Positions 14,737-23,334 of a DNA stretch of 64,000 nt are shown here, piece by piece. Every line of letters begins with the position of its first letter. The first letter of the stretch is position 1. The position numbers and the translations under genes were made by a program. The notes under the pieces were generated by a model that saw only the letters and a program-made list of their open reading frames with translations, had not been told where the DNA came from and made no database searches. The DNA comes from a virus, in IMG/VR virus record IMGVR_UViG_3300013120_000738, positions 1-64,000 of that record; one strand, given 5' to 3'.

Positions 14737-17598
14737 TTAGGAAACAATACCACCTGCCGCCAAGACTTCTTCTGCCGAGAAGCTAGCACCAGTTCGCATT
14801 ATGACTAAGTTAAGGACGATAAATTCAACCGTCCTCGTCGGCTGCAAGAACACTGATACCCACAACTCGTTACGATCTATACGTTCAGGTGTATTATTGG
14901 TCTGATCACAAACCACCTTAAAAGCCTGCAGACCACGCCGAGCCTTGATATCACCAAGGAATGGGTTGATCGAAGCCTCGACCTGTCGCCACAAGACAGC
15001 GTCATTCGGCTCAAAGATGAAGTTTCTTAGCAACTGGATCAGATTCTTCTTGATGAAGATCAAAAGCATTCTGACATTTACACGATCCAGAGCTGATTGT
15101 GTTCTTTGAAGCGTTCGCTGGCCCCAAACGGTAATACCGTCTTGCGGGAACTTCACGATCGGGTTCACCGCATTACCAGAACCATATAGCAGATCCCGCT
15201 CACCCATGGCCGGTGTGTATTCAACATCCAACGCCGTGAGCAATCTACCACGTTTCAGACCAGCAGGAGCGAACCATTGTTCCGTGTCTCTCGCAGTCCT
15301 CGAGAAAACTGCAGAAACATGACCGCTAGGCGGCACCCACATCTCAGCAGCCGAGAACTGATCAAAGATCCGCAGCCAACCCCAGTATAGAGCACCGTAG
15401 CTGCTATTGATGGCAGCCCTGAGGTCTGATAGCAACATCCCATTATGCCAGTCAACAACCTGTTGCGGTCTCAGGCCAAACGGCGGATCGACAATGTACA
15501 GTACATCGCCACGGCTCTCACAAATCTGCAAAGCCGTCCCGATTACAGCACCAGTCGAGAAGCCAGGAGTAACCAACAGGTTAATGTCGATCGTCTCAGG
15601 ATTCTGGAATGCGTACAGACCAGTCGATGTCGCTGGATTTCCTATGACTGCCGCATCCAATTCACTTGAGTATGCGGGGTCAGTAGGAACACCATTGGCT
15701 TGACCAGCATATTCCCTCATGTTGAACTGCGAGGGTAGGCGTACCACAAATGTCGAAAGATCATTGACATTGTTTTCTAGGAACGCCGGACGCTCTTCCC
15801 AGTTTAGGTAGTTATTACCATTAGTACCACCAAGGGTCGTCCCAGGATTGATAACGTTGCCGATATACCTGGCATCTCTCTTATCGAAGGTGATATCTTC
15901 GACAACGTCCAAGGGCTGATCATTCGCATCGTAAAGCGTCAGCTTATATCGCCCAGAAAGATCACCAACACCATCGGTGAAGGCTTCCAGGGTCACAGAG
16001 AAATCATCAACCCACGTTCCAGGGCTCGTCGCTACCAACCATCCAACGATCCCTTGGAAGTACGCCGTATCGCTGACGCACTCGTCACTTAGAGGATCAT
16101 CCTCACAGCTCAATGGGCTTGATGGAGTTACCTCTCCAGCATCCGGCAATTCCGTTCGGCTATCGAAGAAACCACGGTAAGCTCGTTTATATGGGTATGG
16201 AATATTCACCTCTTCGGCGAATCGTAACGTCTTGAGATTCGAGTAACTCGCCCGCATTATCAGAGTGTCTAATTGGCGACCAACAGAGGTCACGATTACA
16301 ACGTGAGTAGTACCGCCTGGGACAGTAAGTTCAAAAGAGTCCCATAGGACTTCACCCGCTACGACACCCGCACCATCAATGCTCGCGGCTACCGATGCAG
16401 TAGTCTGATCAAGGCCTACTGGTACGTTGAATTCCTCAATTTGTGATGTTGCTTCACCAAGCAATTCCATCTTGACGCGGTTCTTTTGAGTCGTAATATC
16501 ATAAGGACCGGCATCAAGACCTAACAAGTAGGATCGAGGAATATCCCAAGCGTATTGAGTGGTACCTACCTCTAGAGCGAATGCTTCGGTACCAGTCAGT
16601 TGGATTCGTTCACCAGCAACCGATGTCCTGATCTGGGGAACCGTCGTCGAACCATCTTCCAGAGTATACTCAACAAAGATGTAATCTGATTCCACTGCAG
16701 CAGTCAGAACAGCATTTGCCGCGTTAACAAATGCTTGTACGGTCGTGTAGGAGGCTGCGGGCATTTGATAGGTGCCATTACTAACACCTTCAACCTCAAC
16801 AGTAAAATCTCTGTTGTCCGGAGCCACGCTGAACATAAAGGTGTCATTCTCGTCCAGGACACCACCGGTGACTACCACTCTGACATACAGACCATCGCCG
16901 ATACGAATGTTTTGCGATGTACCGTTGTCGTCATCATCAACCAGAGTACCTTCTGCGACAACCTCACCATCACTATTCCTGACGATCTCAAAACCGGCAC
17001 CGTCAACTGGAGCTCCAGCTGAGACAGAAGGAGCCGAAGTGATGATCATCACAAAAGAATCATCGACTGAACCGGTATAAGTACCAGTAATTGTCAGCGT
17101 AGCGGTGGTAGCACCATATGTGCTCGATACTTCAACGTCGCTGTAATCGACAGCACTTGTTGATGCGTCATGGAAGGTATACGGTTCGGCATTATCGCCG
17201 ATACCATCACCAATCTCTCTTAGTGTTAGTCGACCATAATCGATACCAGTGAAAAGAGGTATTCTACCCCATCCTTTTCCACGACCTCCTGAGGTATCAA
17301 TGCAGATGTCGTCTAAGGCAGCTACTTGGCCCGTCTCGCATTCCACACCAACACGCATAGCATAGCATTCTGCACCTTCCTCCATGAATGAGAGGATGGC
17401 GTACATGAAATAACTTTCTGGGAACGGTTCGCCAAAAGCATCCAGAGCTAATTGAGCATTAGCGAGCAACAGTGGCTCATTCATAGGACCTTTGTTAGCT
17501 GTACCGATGAAAGCTGGGCGCAGAGGCCCAATAGCAGCCGGTAGAACACTAAGGTCTATTTCTCGCGGGAAGACGCCCGGACTGAGGTATACTGCCAT
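14737..17598 (-). CDS. Tail sheath protein (gp18-like), 953 aa
   Basis: The start 'MAVYLSPGVFPREIDLSVLP' is the classic sheath N-terminus and fixes the start at 17598, not at the upstream in-frame start 17613. The C-terminal third carries the conserved sheath core ('LLYGSGNAVNPIVKFPQDGITVWGQRTL', 'RVNVRMLLIFIKKNL', 'FEPNDAVLWRQVEASINPFL', given in pieces). It contracts to drive the tube through the host envelope. T4 gp18 has about 659 residues, so this protein carries roughly 300 extra, probably as surface domains in the repeat-like Thr/Val-rich region at about 150-420. Tube genes follow directly. Confidence 0.9.
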   Translation of the reverse strand: MAVYLSPGVFPREIDLSVLPAAIGPLRPAFIGTANKGPMNEPLLLANAQLALDAFGEPFPESYFMYAILSFMEEGAECYAMRVGVECETGQVAALDDICIDTSGGRGKGWGRIPLFTGIDYGRLTLREIGDGIGDNAEPYTFHDASTSAVDYSDVEVSSTYGATTATLTITGTYTGSVDDSFVMIITSAPSVSAGAPVDGAGFEIVRNSDGEVVAEGTLVDDDDNGTSQNIRIGDGLYVRVVVTGGVLDENDTFMFSVAPDNRDFTVEVEGVSNGTYQMPAASYTTVQAFVNAANAVLTAAVESDYIFVEYTLEDGSTTVPQIRTSVAGERIQLTGTEAFALEVGTTQYAWDIPRSYLLGLDAGPYDITTQKNRVKMELLGEATSQIEEFNVPVGLDQTTASVAASIDGAGVVAGEVLWDSFELTVPGGTTHVVIVTSVGRQLDTLIMRASYSNLKTLRFAEEVNIPYPYKRAYRGFFDSRTELPDAGEVTPSSPLSCEDDPLSDECVSDTAYFQGIVGWLVATSPGTWVDDFSVTLEAFTDGVGDLSGRYKLTLYDANDQPLDVVEDITFDKRDARYIGNVINPGTTLGGTNGNNYLNWEERPAFLENNVNDLSTFVVRLPSQFNMREYAGQANGVPTDPAYSSELDAAVIGNPATSTGLYAFQNPETIDINLLVTPGFSTGAVIGTALQICESRGDVLYIVDPPFGLRPQQVVDWHNGMLLSDLRAAINSSYGALYWGWLRIFDQFSAAEMWVPPSGHVSAVFSRTARDTEQWFAPAGLKRGRLLTALDVEYTPAMGERDLLYGSGNAVNPIVKFPQDGITVWGQRTLQRTQSALDRVNVRMLLIFIKKNLIQLLRNFIFEPNDAVLWRQVEASINPFLGDIKARRGLQAFKVVCDQTNNTPERIDRNELWVSVFLQPTRTVEFIVLNLVIMRTGASFSAEEVLAAGGIVS

Positions 17599-17656
17599 GA
17601 TGGGTACTCCCAAATCATCAAATTTCCATCTTCATGGGTATATTTGCCGAGATGAA

Positions 17657-17914
17657 CTAGGGATTTACTACCGCTTCAGCGTCTTCAGCTTCCTGACTAT
17701 CATAAATGACCCTAATCATCCGACGTTTCTGAAGGTTCTCGATCTGTTCCCACCGGAGGTGGCTGTGAGGAAGGAGAGTGTCCTGACCAGGTGCTAATCG
17801 CACCTGTGATTCACCAGTGTAGAAATCAGCTCCAGGTGGTCTGACCTGGAGAGGAATCATCTGTGTACCACAATTGTAGAGCCTCACCATTCGTGACTTT
17901 TCGGCCTTTGCCAT
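17657..17914 (-). CDS. Small virion-type protein sharing a domain with two other genes here
   Basis: 85 aa. Pattern: an N-terminal strand 'MVRLYNCGTQMIPLQV', then 'VRLAPGQDTLLPHSHL', then 'QIENLQKRRMIRVIY'. The same layout appears in the 76-aa protein at 44437 ('IPILLNAI', 'LSIAPGAELVI', 'QLEQLQRKNLITFI') and in the first 48 residues of the glycosyltransferase at 47479. It lies between the sheath gene and a probable tail completion gene, so a minor virion or decoration role is likely. Function unknown. Confidence 0.55.
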   Translation of the reverse strand: MAKAEKSRMVRLYNCGTQMIPLQVRPPGADFYTGESQVRLAPGQDTLLPHSHLRWEQIENLQKRRMIRVIYDSQEAEDAEAVVNP

Positions 17915-17973
17915 TGTCTAGTCTCCATTTCTGATCGTAGTTTGAAGCATACTTCCAATATCTACCGGGGGTA

Positions 17974-18846
17974 TCAATCACTAACAGTCTGAGTAGGTTC
18001 ATACCATAGATTACCACCAGCCCCAACCGATTGTGACTTAGAAGCAAGTAGTATATTACTAACCCGCTCCTTAAGCACTACAGTCCTACCAAGTACGGTC
18101 TTGACAATCTTCTCGGGCAACGGCAACCAAGCTTCAGCAGTACAATTAAATTCATAGCGTACTCTAGCAAGTTGATCAAACCCCGCCTCTTTATCACTTG
18201 CATCAGTAGAGCCGCCAAAACGTATTTGTACGCCACCCTCCAACTTGCCATCGAACATAATGAACTCAGCAAGCGGATTAAAACGTGTTAGCACTTGATA
18301 TAATATATACTCTGCATCCCTCTTACGTTCTGCCCAAATTATCAAATTATACTCAACAAGCCACGGAGTAGGCCGAAACACTAAAGCAATCTGATCATAT
18401 TGCTTGCTCAAATATCTCCCGGTCATAGCACCATATGGAGGACTATACTTCTCTGGATTGAATTCATGGCTCTCACGGCTTACCGCCGCCACAGGCAACC
18501 TAGCCCTACCCTCTTTCAGCTCATCAGCCCAAATCATAAGGCTCTTATCGCCACCAGCAACTTTCACCCGCATAAAACGATAATTGTCTTTAGTAGGCAC
18601 TCTTATACCAGACCAATATTGCTTCATAGCATAGTCTAGCGACCTAAACCCAGGAATTAAGAATTCCTCTAAATGTTCAGGATAGGATAGAAAATCAGTA
18701 CCATCAAACGGATTTCTACCGCCCTCGACATGACTAAGCTGCCTGACTGCAGGGACTTCACCAAGCCCAAACGGTACCTCCGTAGGCGGTGTTCGAAGTT
18801 TCTCACCCCTGACTGAGAAGTCAGCATCAAAATCATATACTGGCAT
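17974..18846 (-). CDS. Probable tail completion / sheath-stabilising protein
   Basis: 290 aa. Contains 'YWSGIRVPTKDNYRFMRVKVAGGDK', 'YDQIALVFRPTPWLVEYNLIIWAE' (in pieces) and 'PLAEFIMFDGKLEGGVQIRFGG'. The layout, an N-terminal arm followed by a beta-rich domain with 'YNLIIWAE', recalls T4 gp15/gp3-type terminators of the tail. Position just before the sheath gene supports this. No motif is diagnostic, so the call is by context. Confidence 0.4.
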   Translation of the reverse strand: MPVYDFDADFSVRGEKLRTPPTEVPFGLGEVPAVRQLSHVEGGRNPFDGTDFLSYPEHLEEFLIPGFRSLDYAMKQYWSGIRVPTKDNYRFMRVKVAGGDKSLMIWADELKEGRARLPVAAVSRESHEFNPEKYSPPYGAMTGRYLSKQYDQIALVFRPTPWLVEYNLIIWAERKRDAEYILYQVLTRFNPLAEFIMFDGKLEGGVQIRFGGSTDASDKEAGFDQLARVRYEFNCTAEAWLPLPEKIVKTVLGRTVVLKERVSNILLASKSQSVGAGGNLWYEPTQTVSD

Positions 18847-19121
18847 TAACTTGCCTTCACTAACTCAATAAGTGCAAATGGTGGTCCGAGTTCTTTCAAT
18901 CGTGCTACAACTTTCGCCCTATCCTCCTCCGATTTGAATTCGTAAGTATGGGTTCTCTCCCTCTCCTTCCAATCAGTCTCTCTGCGCACAGCACTTGGTA
19001 CAGTTTTAGTGACTTCTCCAACAGCAGCCTTCTCAATTAAATTGAAAAATGCTGCATGGTCATTACTAATCTTATTTCTAAGATCACCAAGGGACCCGCA
19101 TTCTACCTTATCAGCCATCAA
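18846..19121 (-). CDS. Hypothetical protein, 91 aa
   Basis: Small charged protein ('RRETDWKERERTHTYEFKSEEDRAKVVARLKEL'). It is packed with ATGA-type overlaps between a neck-like gene and a tail completion-like gene, so it is probably needed for tail or neck assembly. No family recognised. Confidence 0.5.
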   Translation of the reverse strand: MMADKVECGSLGDLRNKISNDHAAFFNLIEKAAVGEVTKTVPSAVRRETDWKERERTHTYEFKSEEDRAKVVARLKELGPPFALIELVKAS

Positions 19122-19744
19122 ATGCTTTCCCTATACTGACCACCGGTCTTGATTTGCTCCTCTGTTGGCATATCATCTTCAGGTCGCACTGCAATATCAG
19201 CAGTAAGGGTCTCAACCTGGCATGTATAATATAGCCAGATATAGCGAAAATTACCCGTAGGAGTACCATTAAGCACCCTAAAATTCCTTGGGTTGATCAT
19301 CGCTGCATTATATGGTAACTGAATCACATCACCACTACGAAGCATCCTATCTCCAAGTTTATCATAGATGCTCATATGGCTAAATGCTACTTCAGCAGTA
19401 TTCTTAGTATCTAAACCCCATTTCTCTAATTCCACTTGAATCGGTTCAGGCTTGAAAAAGGCCTTAATAGTAAATGCATTCCAATAAGTAGGATCTGGAT
19501 CTTCATCCCATACAGCATCATAATCAGCATTTTCAGTCCTGGTATAGACCTTAACCTCTGCACCACTTACGTTTATCATCTCCTCTGCCATCGTTCTAGC
19601 CAGTTTTACATCCCGGCTTTCTTCATCATGAATAGCAATAGGTGTATGATGCTGATCAATATCAGATCTAAAACTCTCCCAAGCAGAGCTAAATAAAGCA
19701 GGACTAACTTGACCGGTATCAATCGCAAATCTGTGTACGGACAT
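19118..19744 (-). CDS. Probable neck/connector protein (gp14-like)
   Basis: 208 aa. Segments 'AFTIKAFFKPEPIQVELEKWG', 'MSIYDKLGDRMLRSGDVIQLPYNA' and 'PRNFRVLNGTPTGNFRYIWLYYTC' (each shown in part) resemble neck proteins of T4-like phages, where a 'GDVI' strand precedes a 'FRV' strand. The gene sits between head-proximal and tail genes, the expected place. Identification is tentative. Confidence 0.4.
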   Translation of the reverse strand: MSVHRFAIDTGQVSPALFSSAWESFRSDIDQHHTPIAIHDEESRDVKLARTMAEEMINVSGAEVKVYTRTENADYDAVWDEDPDPTYWNAFTIKAFFKPEPIQVELEKWGLDTKNTAEVAFSHMSIYDKLGDRMLRSGDVIQLPYNAAMINPRNFRVLNGTPTGNFRYIWLYYTCQVETLTADIAVRPEDDMPTEEQIKTGGQYRESI

Positions 19745-19777
19745 ATCAATTCCTCTATAGTAGATTTGGAGAACGAG

Positions 19778-20077
19778 ATGGCCTTTTTACACTGTCACAA
19801 ATGCGGATGGGAACAAGATGACTTCTGGTCAGAGAATTATAATCCCATCAAATCACTACAAGACTGGATGAAAGATCTACTCACCAAAGACTTAGAAGAA
19901 GTATTTGGAACAGATGAATTTACTGGTTATACTGTAACATGGAGAGAATTACTCGCCAAAGAATGTGAAAAAGCAGCAAAAGCTATTCGAAATATGAAAT
20001 GGCGAACAGAGAAAGACTATAAAGAATCAGAAGACCAGACGTGTCCAAAGTGTGGTAGCCCACTAGATGTGGATTAG
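19778..20077 (+). CDS. Small zinc-ribbon protein
   Basis: About 99 aa from ATG 19778, chosen because TTTGGAGAACGAG precedes it; the longer frame from 19709 would overlap the divergent gene. Cys pairs 'CHKCGW' at the start and 'CPKCGS' at the end can form a split zinc ribbon, with a helical middle. Lone plus-strand gene in the structural block. Function unknown. Confidence 0.5.
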   Translation: MAFLHCHKCGWEQDDFWSENYNPIKSLQDWMKDLLTKDLEEVFGTDEFTGYTVTWRELLAKECEKAAKAIRNMKWRTEKDYKESEDQTCPKCGSPLDVD

Positions 20078-20583
20078 GTTCCACTAATACCCCATGGCGG
20101 AATAGGAGGTAGTACACCGACACCAGCCGGAAATTCACCCTCTTCTTTATAAGGACTACGAGGTGGGGCTTCTGTATCTTCAAAGTCTGGTGATGGGCAA
20201 TATCCCATCCCAATTATATCACATGAATCATAATCTTCCTCTACTGGCAATTCCTCACTAGCTAGATCCCTGAGCATTTGATAGTAATCTGGTTTGCTGG
20301 CACAAGGGCAATCAACGTCGACTGCAGGCAATACAAACCATTTCTGACGAATAGCCCCACGACCCCAGTTACTACCCCACTTTATCCATGAACCAGGAAT
20401 TGCGGCTAAGGCCTCCTCAAGATCAACAAGAGCACTACCGCAATTCTGTTGTGCTAACCAGCTTGAAAGTTTATTAGATGATAAGGCTGATGTAGGTTCA
20501 CACCCTGGCACGAGTATCTTGTTGGTGGGCAAGACCTCTAATTGTAGTGCGATATCTACAGGGTATCTAGTAGGCATTTTCAT
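20074..20583 (-). CDS. Hypothetical protein, 169 aa
   Basis: Starts MKMPTRYPVD and has a Cys cluster ('DVDCPCASKPD') and an acidic, Pro-rich C-terminus. No family recognised. Its first about 45 bp resemble the first bases of the nuclease gene upstream, which suggests the nuclease inserted between this gene and the one at 21416. Confidence 0.5.
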   Translation of the reverse strand: MKMPTRYPVDIALQLEVLPTNKILVPGCEPTSALSSNKLSSWLAQQNCGSALVDLEEALAAIPGSWIKWGSNWGRGAIRQKWFVLPAVDVDCPCASKPDYYQMLRDLASEELPVEEDYDSCDIIGMGYCPSPDFEDTEAPPRSPYKEEGEFPAGVGVLPPIPPWGISGT

Positions 20584-21419
20584 TCTTCCTCAAATATCTT
20601 TGTTGGGTCAACTGATGTTGTGCCAGTTAACACTATTGCAACAAAGCACATAGCTTCACAATATTGATATAAAGCTCTTAGTTTAGCCTGTACTCTATCA
20701 TCATTCAGCAACCTAGCAGCTTTCACTTCGACAATTAATATTTTATCAACTAATTTTATCATGAAATCAGGATAATAAATCCTTTTCTTTTCATCATGAA
20801 GATACTCGATCTTAATAGAATCTTTTGAAAAAGTTAGAACTCTATTATCGTTATCGAGGAATAATGCTACATCTTTTTCCCAACTGGAATGACACCAAAA
20901 AGCACCACCTTTTTTAGTTTCTAATCTACAACCACGTCTCCCCCGCATCCGTTTCTTACATGCTTGTTCAGAAGACATGTCAAAACCTTGAGATTCTTTA
21001 TATCTGCGAGCAGAGCACTCTAATCGTAATTTCTTAGATTTAGTTATAGCGAATTTTCTTAACCAATCACCAACACATTTAGAAGATACACCCAACTCAC
21101 TAGCAAGCTCGGTTCTAGATTTGTTTTGAATTATATAAGCATCGTACAGCCAATCTTTGTTGTTTAATTTACCAATCGCTTCTATTGATACAGAACGAAC
21201 AAATTTATCAAGATTAGATTTTTTAATATCACGCGGTCTGTAATTTATAGGTATATTGTGTCGTTTTAATGCAGAAACTACAGCCTTTTTACCACATCCT
21301 ACAAGAGCACCTATTTGTCTGGTAGAAAGAGCAGGATAATATCGCTCAAGCCAACTTTTATCTAATAAAAAATCTGCTGCTTCACCTAATTGTGCTTTAT
21401 AATTAGTAGGTATTTTCAT
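20580..21419 (-). CDS. Homing-type endonuclease with HTH repeats and PD-(D/E)XK/Vsr-like domain
   Basis: 279 aa. The N-terminal half has two or three helix-turn-helix-like units ('LSTRQIGALVGCGKKAVVSAL', 'KSRTELASELGVSSKCVGDWL', in pieces), giving DNA recognition. The C-terminal half has 'WCHSSWEKDVALFLDND', then 'KRIYYPDFMIKLVDKILIVEVKAA', a TnsA/Vsr-like nuclease core with catalytic D and E-x-K. Such proteins act as freestanding homing nucleases in phages. It interrupts a row of structural genes, overlaps both neighbours by 4 bp, and its start region is repeated at the start of the next gene. Confidence 0.7.
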   Translation of the reverse strand: MKIPTNYKAQLGEAADFLLDKSWLERYYPALSTRQIGALVGCGKKAVVSALKRHNIPINYRPRDIKKSNLDKFVRSVSIEAIGKLNNKDWLYDAYIIQNKSRTELASELGVSSKCVGDWLRKFAITKSKKLRLECSARRYKESQGFDMSSEQACKKRMRGRRGCRLETKKGGAFWCHSSWEKDVALFLDNDNRVLTFSKDSIKIEYLHDEKKRIYYPDFMIKLVDKILIVEVKAARLLNDDRVQAKLRALYQYCEAMCFVAIVLTGTTSVDPTKIFEEE

Positions 21420-22252
21420 ATAATATCTTTGATCAGAGAACCACCAAACATTAATATAGGCAATAATATATTCCAGATCAAAACCGGATATGGCTCTCCT
21501 AAATTAAGTGCTTTCTCTATAATTGTCTCTTTGACCGCATTTGCCTCTTGAACCAAATCGGAGCCATCATAATTAATAGAGCCCCCATCAGGTGTAGGCA
21601 TACCGGCAACCTTTCGTCTAGCCATCCCCACAGCATGTTTTACCTCAGCTTCCATCATCTCATAACAAATTGCTCTGGCCTGAGGACTCCGAAAATGATT
21701 GACTACCGGGATATACAGAATTACAACGGGGAATGCCCCCTTAGGTGTTGGGTAAAGCCTTATCAATTGATCTTTAGCATCGAGTGAATCACCCTCAACA
21801 TTCCCCTCTACCTCACCTATTACTTCCCAGTGTCCTTCCGTCCCAAGAACTTTTTGAGAGAACTTACGATACGACTGTAGTAAATGATAATCGGTAAGAA
21901 TATTCTGAATACCAGAAATATTACCAATATTAAACAAAAAGCTCTCAGCGCCGAAAACATCGTCTATTCTCGTCGTTACTGGATCCCAAGATACTTCCTG
22001 TACCCAATATGCGTCAGCCGGTAACGGATATGTGGACTGCAATGGAGTAGTCCAAAATAATGCTAATTTTTGTTCCCTCGGAAAATAACCAGAAATAAAA
22101 TCACCAGCAACCCGAAAAATCGTTTCCCATTGATCCTCAGTAATTTCTACTTCGGTTACGGGGAAGGCAAGCTTTGATAGGACATACTTTTTCATCGGCT
22201 CGCTTCGAACCTTCAAGACCGATGGTAGGTCTGCTGGTGCAAGTATGGCCAT
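21416..22252 (-). CDS. Probable neck protein (gp13-like)
   Basis: 278 aa. 'VTEVEITEDQWETIFRVAGDFIS' and 'TTPLQSTYPLPADAYWVQEVSW' (in parts) follow the pattern of T4 gp13 neck proteins, which begin with an E-I-T-E-D-Q helix and then a Y-x-L-P strand. The C-terminus ends in a hydrophobic stretch ('LIWNILLPILMFGG'). Location near the gp14-like gene supports the call; no diagnostic motif. Confidence 0.45.
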   Translation of the reverse strand: MAILAPADLPSVLKVRSEPMKKYVLSKLAFPVTEVEITEDQWETIFRVAGDFISGYFPREQKLALFWTTPLQSTYPLPADAYWVQEVSWDPVTTRIDDVFGAESFLFNIGNISGIQNILTDYHLLQSYRKFSQKVLGTEGHWEVIGEVEGNVEGDSLDAKDQLIRLYPTPKGAFPVVILYIPVVNHFRSPQARAICYEMMEAEVKHAVGMARRKVAGMPTPDGGSINYDGSDLVQEANAVKETIIEKALNLGEPYPVLIWNILLPILMFGGSLIKDII

Positions 22253-23334
22253 TATACCCTCATTAGACTCTCTTCAAGTTCTGTTTTCTTCCTGGCATAT
22301 CCTCGATATCCTCTGGCATGCTCATATATCTTCTTTAGTACGTCCCGCACACCTCTTATTTCTGACGATGGTATGTTGAATGAACGTGCTCCACCATGGG
22401 GAGCACTGCTTCCACCTTGTTTCTTTGCTACCTCTATGACATATTCAACAACATCATTACCCATAAGGTGTATATCTGTAACCAATGCGATCCCTTGCGT
22501 AGCATGTGCTACAACATCAACTGTATCTATAATCTCACCAATATGATCTAATGTTACATTTTCTACCTCAATTTTTTGTATTTGTGGCTGAATCCCACTA
22601 TACGAATAATCCTTCTCACCCAAACAAGCAATATGTATATCAGCCCCACCAGCTTCTTCCACTTCTTTAATCTTCGCAACTCTTGGTCTAGTCATACTGC
22701 CAGTAGCGGGTCGTTCCAATCTTAGCCAAGGACCATCATATGCTAGGGTCACACCTGTGATATATGAGTATCTCGTTCGGAACTTTCCACCATCAGTATT
22801 CAATAATTTCCCGAAAATATTAAACCCAAAATCACGTAATTCTTGGACTTTAGCAGCAAGTTCTTGATATTCAGGTCTTCTAAAAAATCTTACTAACCCC
22901 GCTAATGTCTCGGATGTTATAGCTTTTTCATATTCATAGCTAACTAGTTTACCATTAGGTTGTACAAATTGAAATCGATCTGTAAGGGCTTGGAAGAATC
23001 TTGGGAATCTAGTTTCAACACGCTTACATAATTCTTTTATCTTATCAATCGATGACCTATATCGTGCTGCTTCCAAATCGGATTCTTGTTGTCTTCTTCT
23101 GTCTGCTTCGATCTGAGTTGCTGTTCTGCCATAATTTCTTAAACTATCAAGAGCATAACGCATTTTTTGAAGATAATGAGAACCAGCACAAACTCCACCA
23201 GGTAACGTACCGAAATCAGCTTCTCGATAGTCCTCTAGCTGATCGATGATATCATCGAGCATTCGTTTTTCCTCGTCGCTAAACTGAGCTTCGAGGATTA
23301 AATTCAATTGATGCTCAAACGGTAGCCGTAGCAT
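22252..23334 (-). CDS. Hypothetical protein, 360 aa
   Basis: Long charged helices at the N-terminus ('FSDEEKRMLDDIIDQLEDY', 'RRRQQESDLEAARYRSSIDKI'), then a mixed domain containing 'DVVAHATQGIALVTDIHLMG'. No family recognised. One base overlap with the gp13-like gene and 20 bp with the PcfJ-like gene suggest co-translation. Confidence 0.5.
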   Translation of the reverse strand: MLRLPFEHQLNLILEAQFSDEEKRMLDDIIDQLEDYREADFGTLPGGVCAGSHYLQKMRYALDSLRNYGRTATQIEADRRRQQESDLEAARYRSSIDKIKELCKRVETRFPRFFQALTDRFQFVQPNGKLVSYEYEKAITSETLAGLVRFFRRPEYQELAAKVQELRDFGFNIFGKLLNTDGGKFRTRYSYITGVTLAYDGPWLRLERPATGSMTRPRVAKIKEVEEAGGADIHIACLGEKDYSYSGIQPQIQKIEVENVTLDHIGEIIDTVDVVAHATQGIALVTDIHLMGNDVVEYVIEVAKKQGGSSAPHGGARSFNIPSSEIRGVRDVLKKIYEHARGYRGYARKKTELEESLMRV

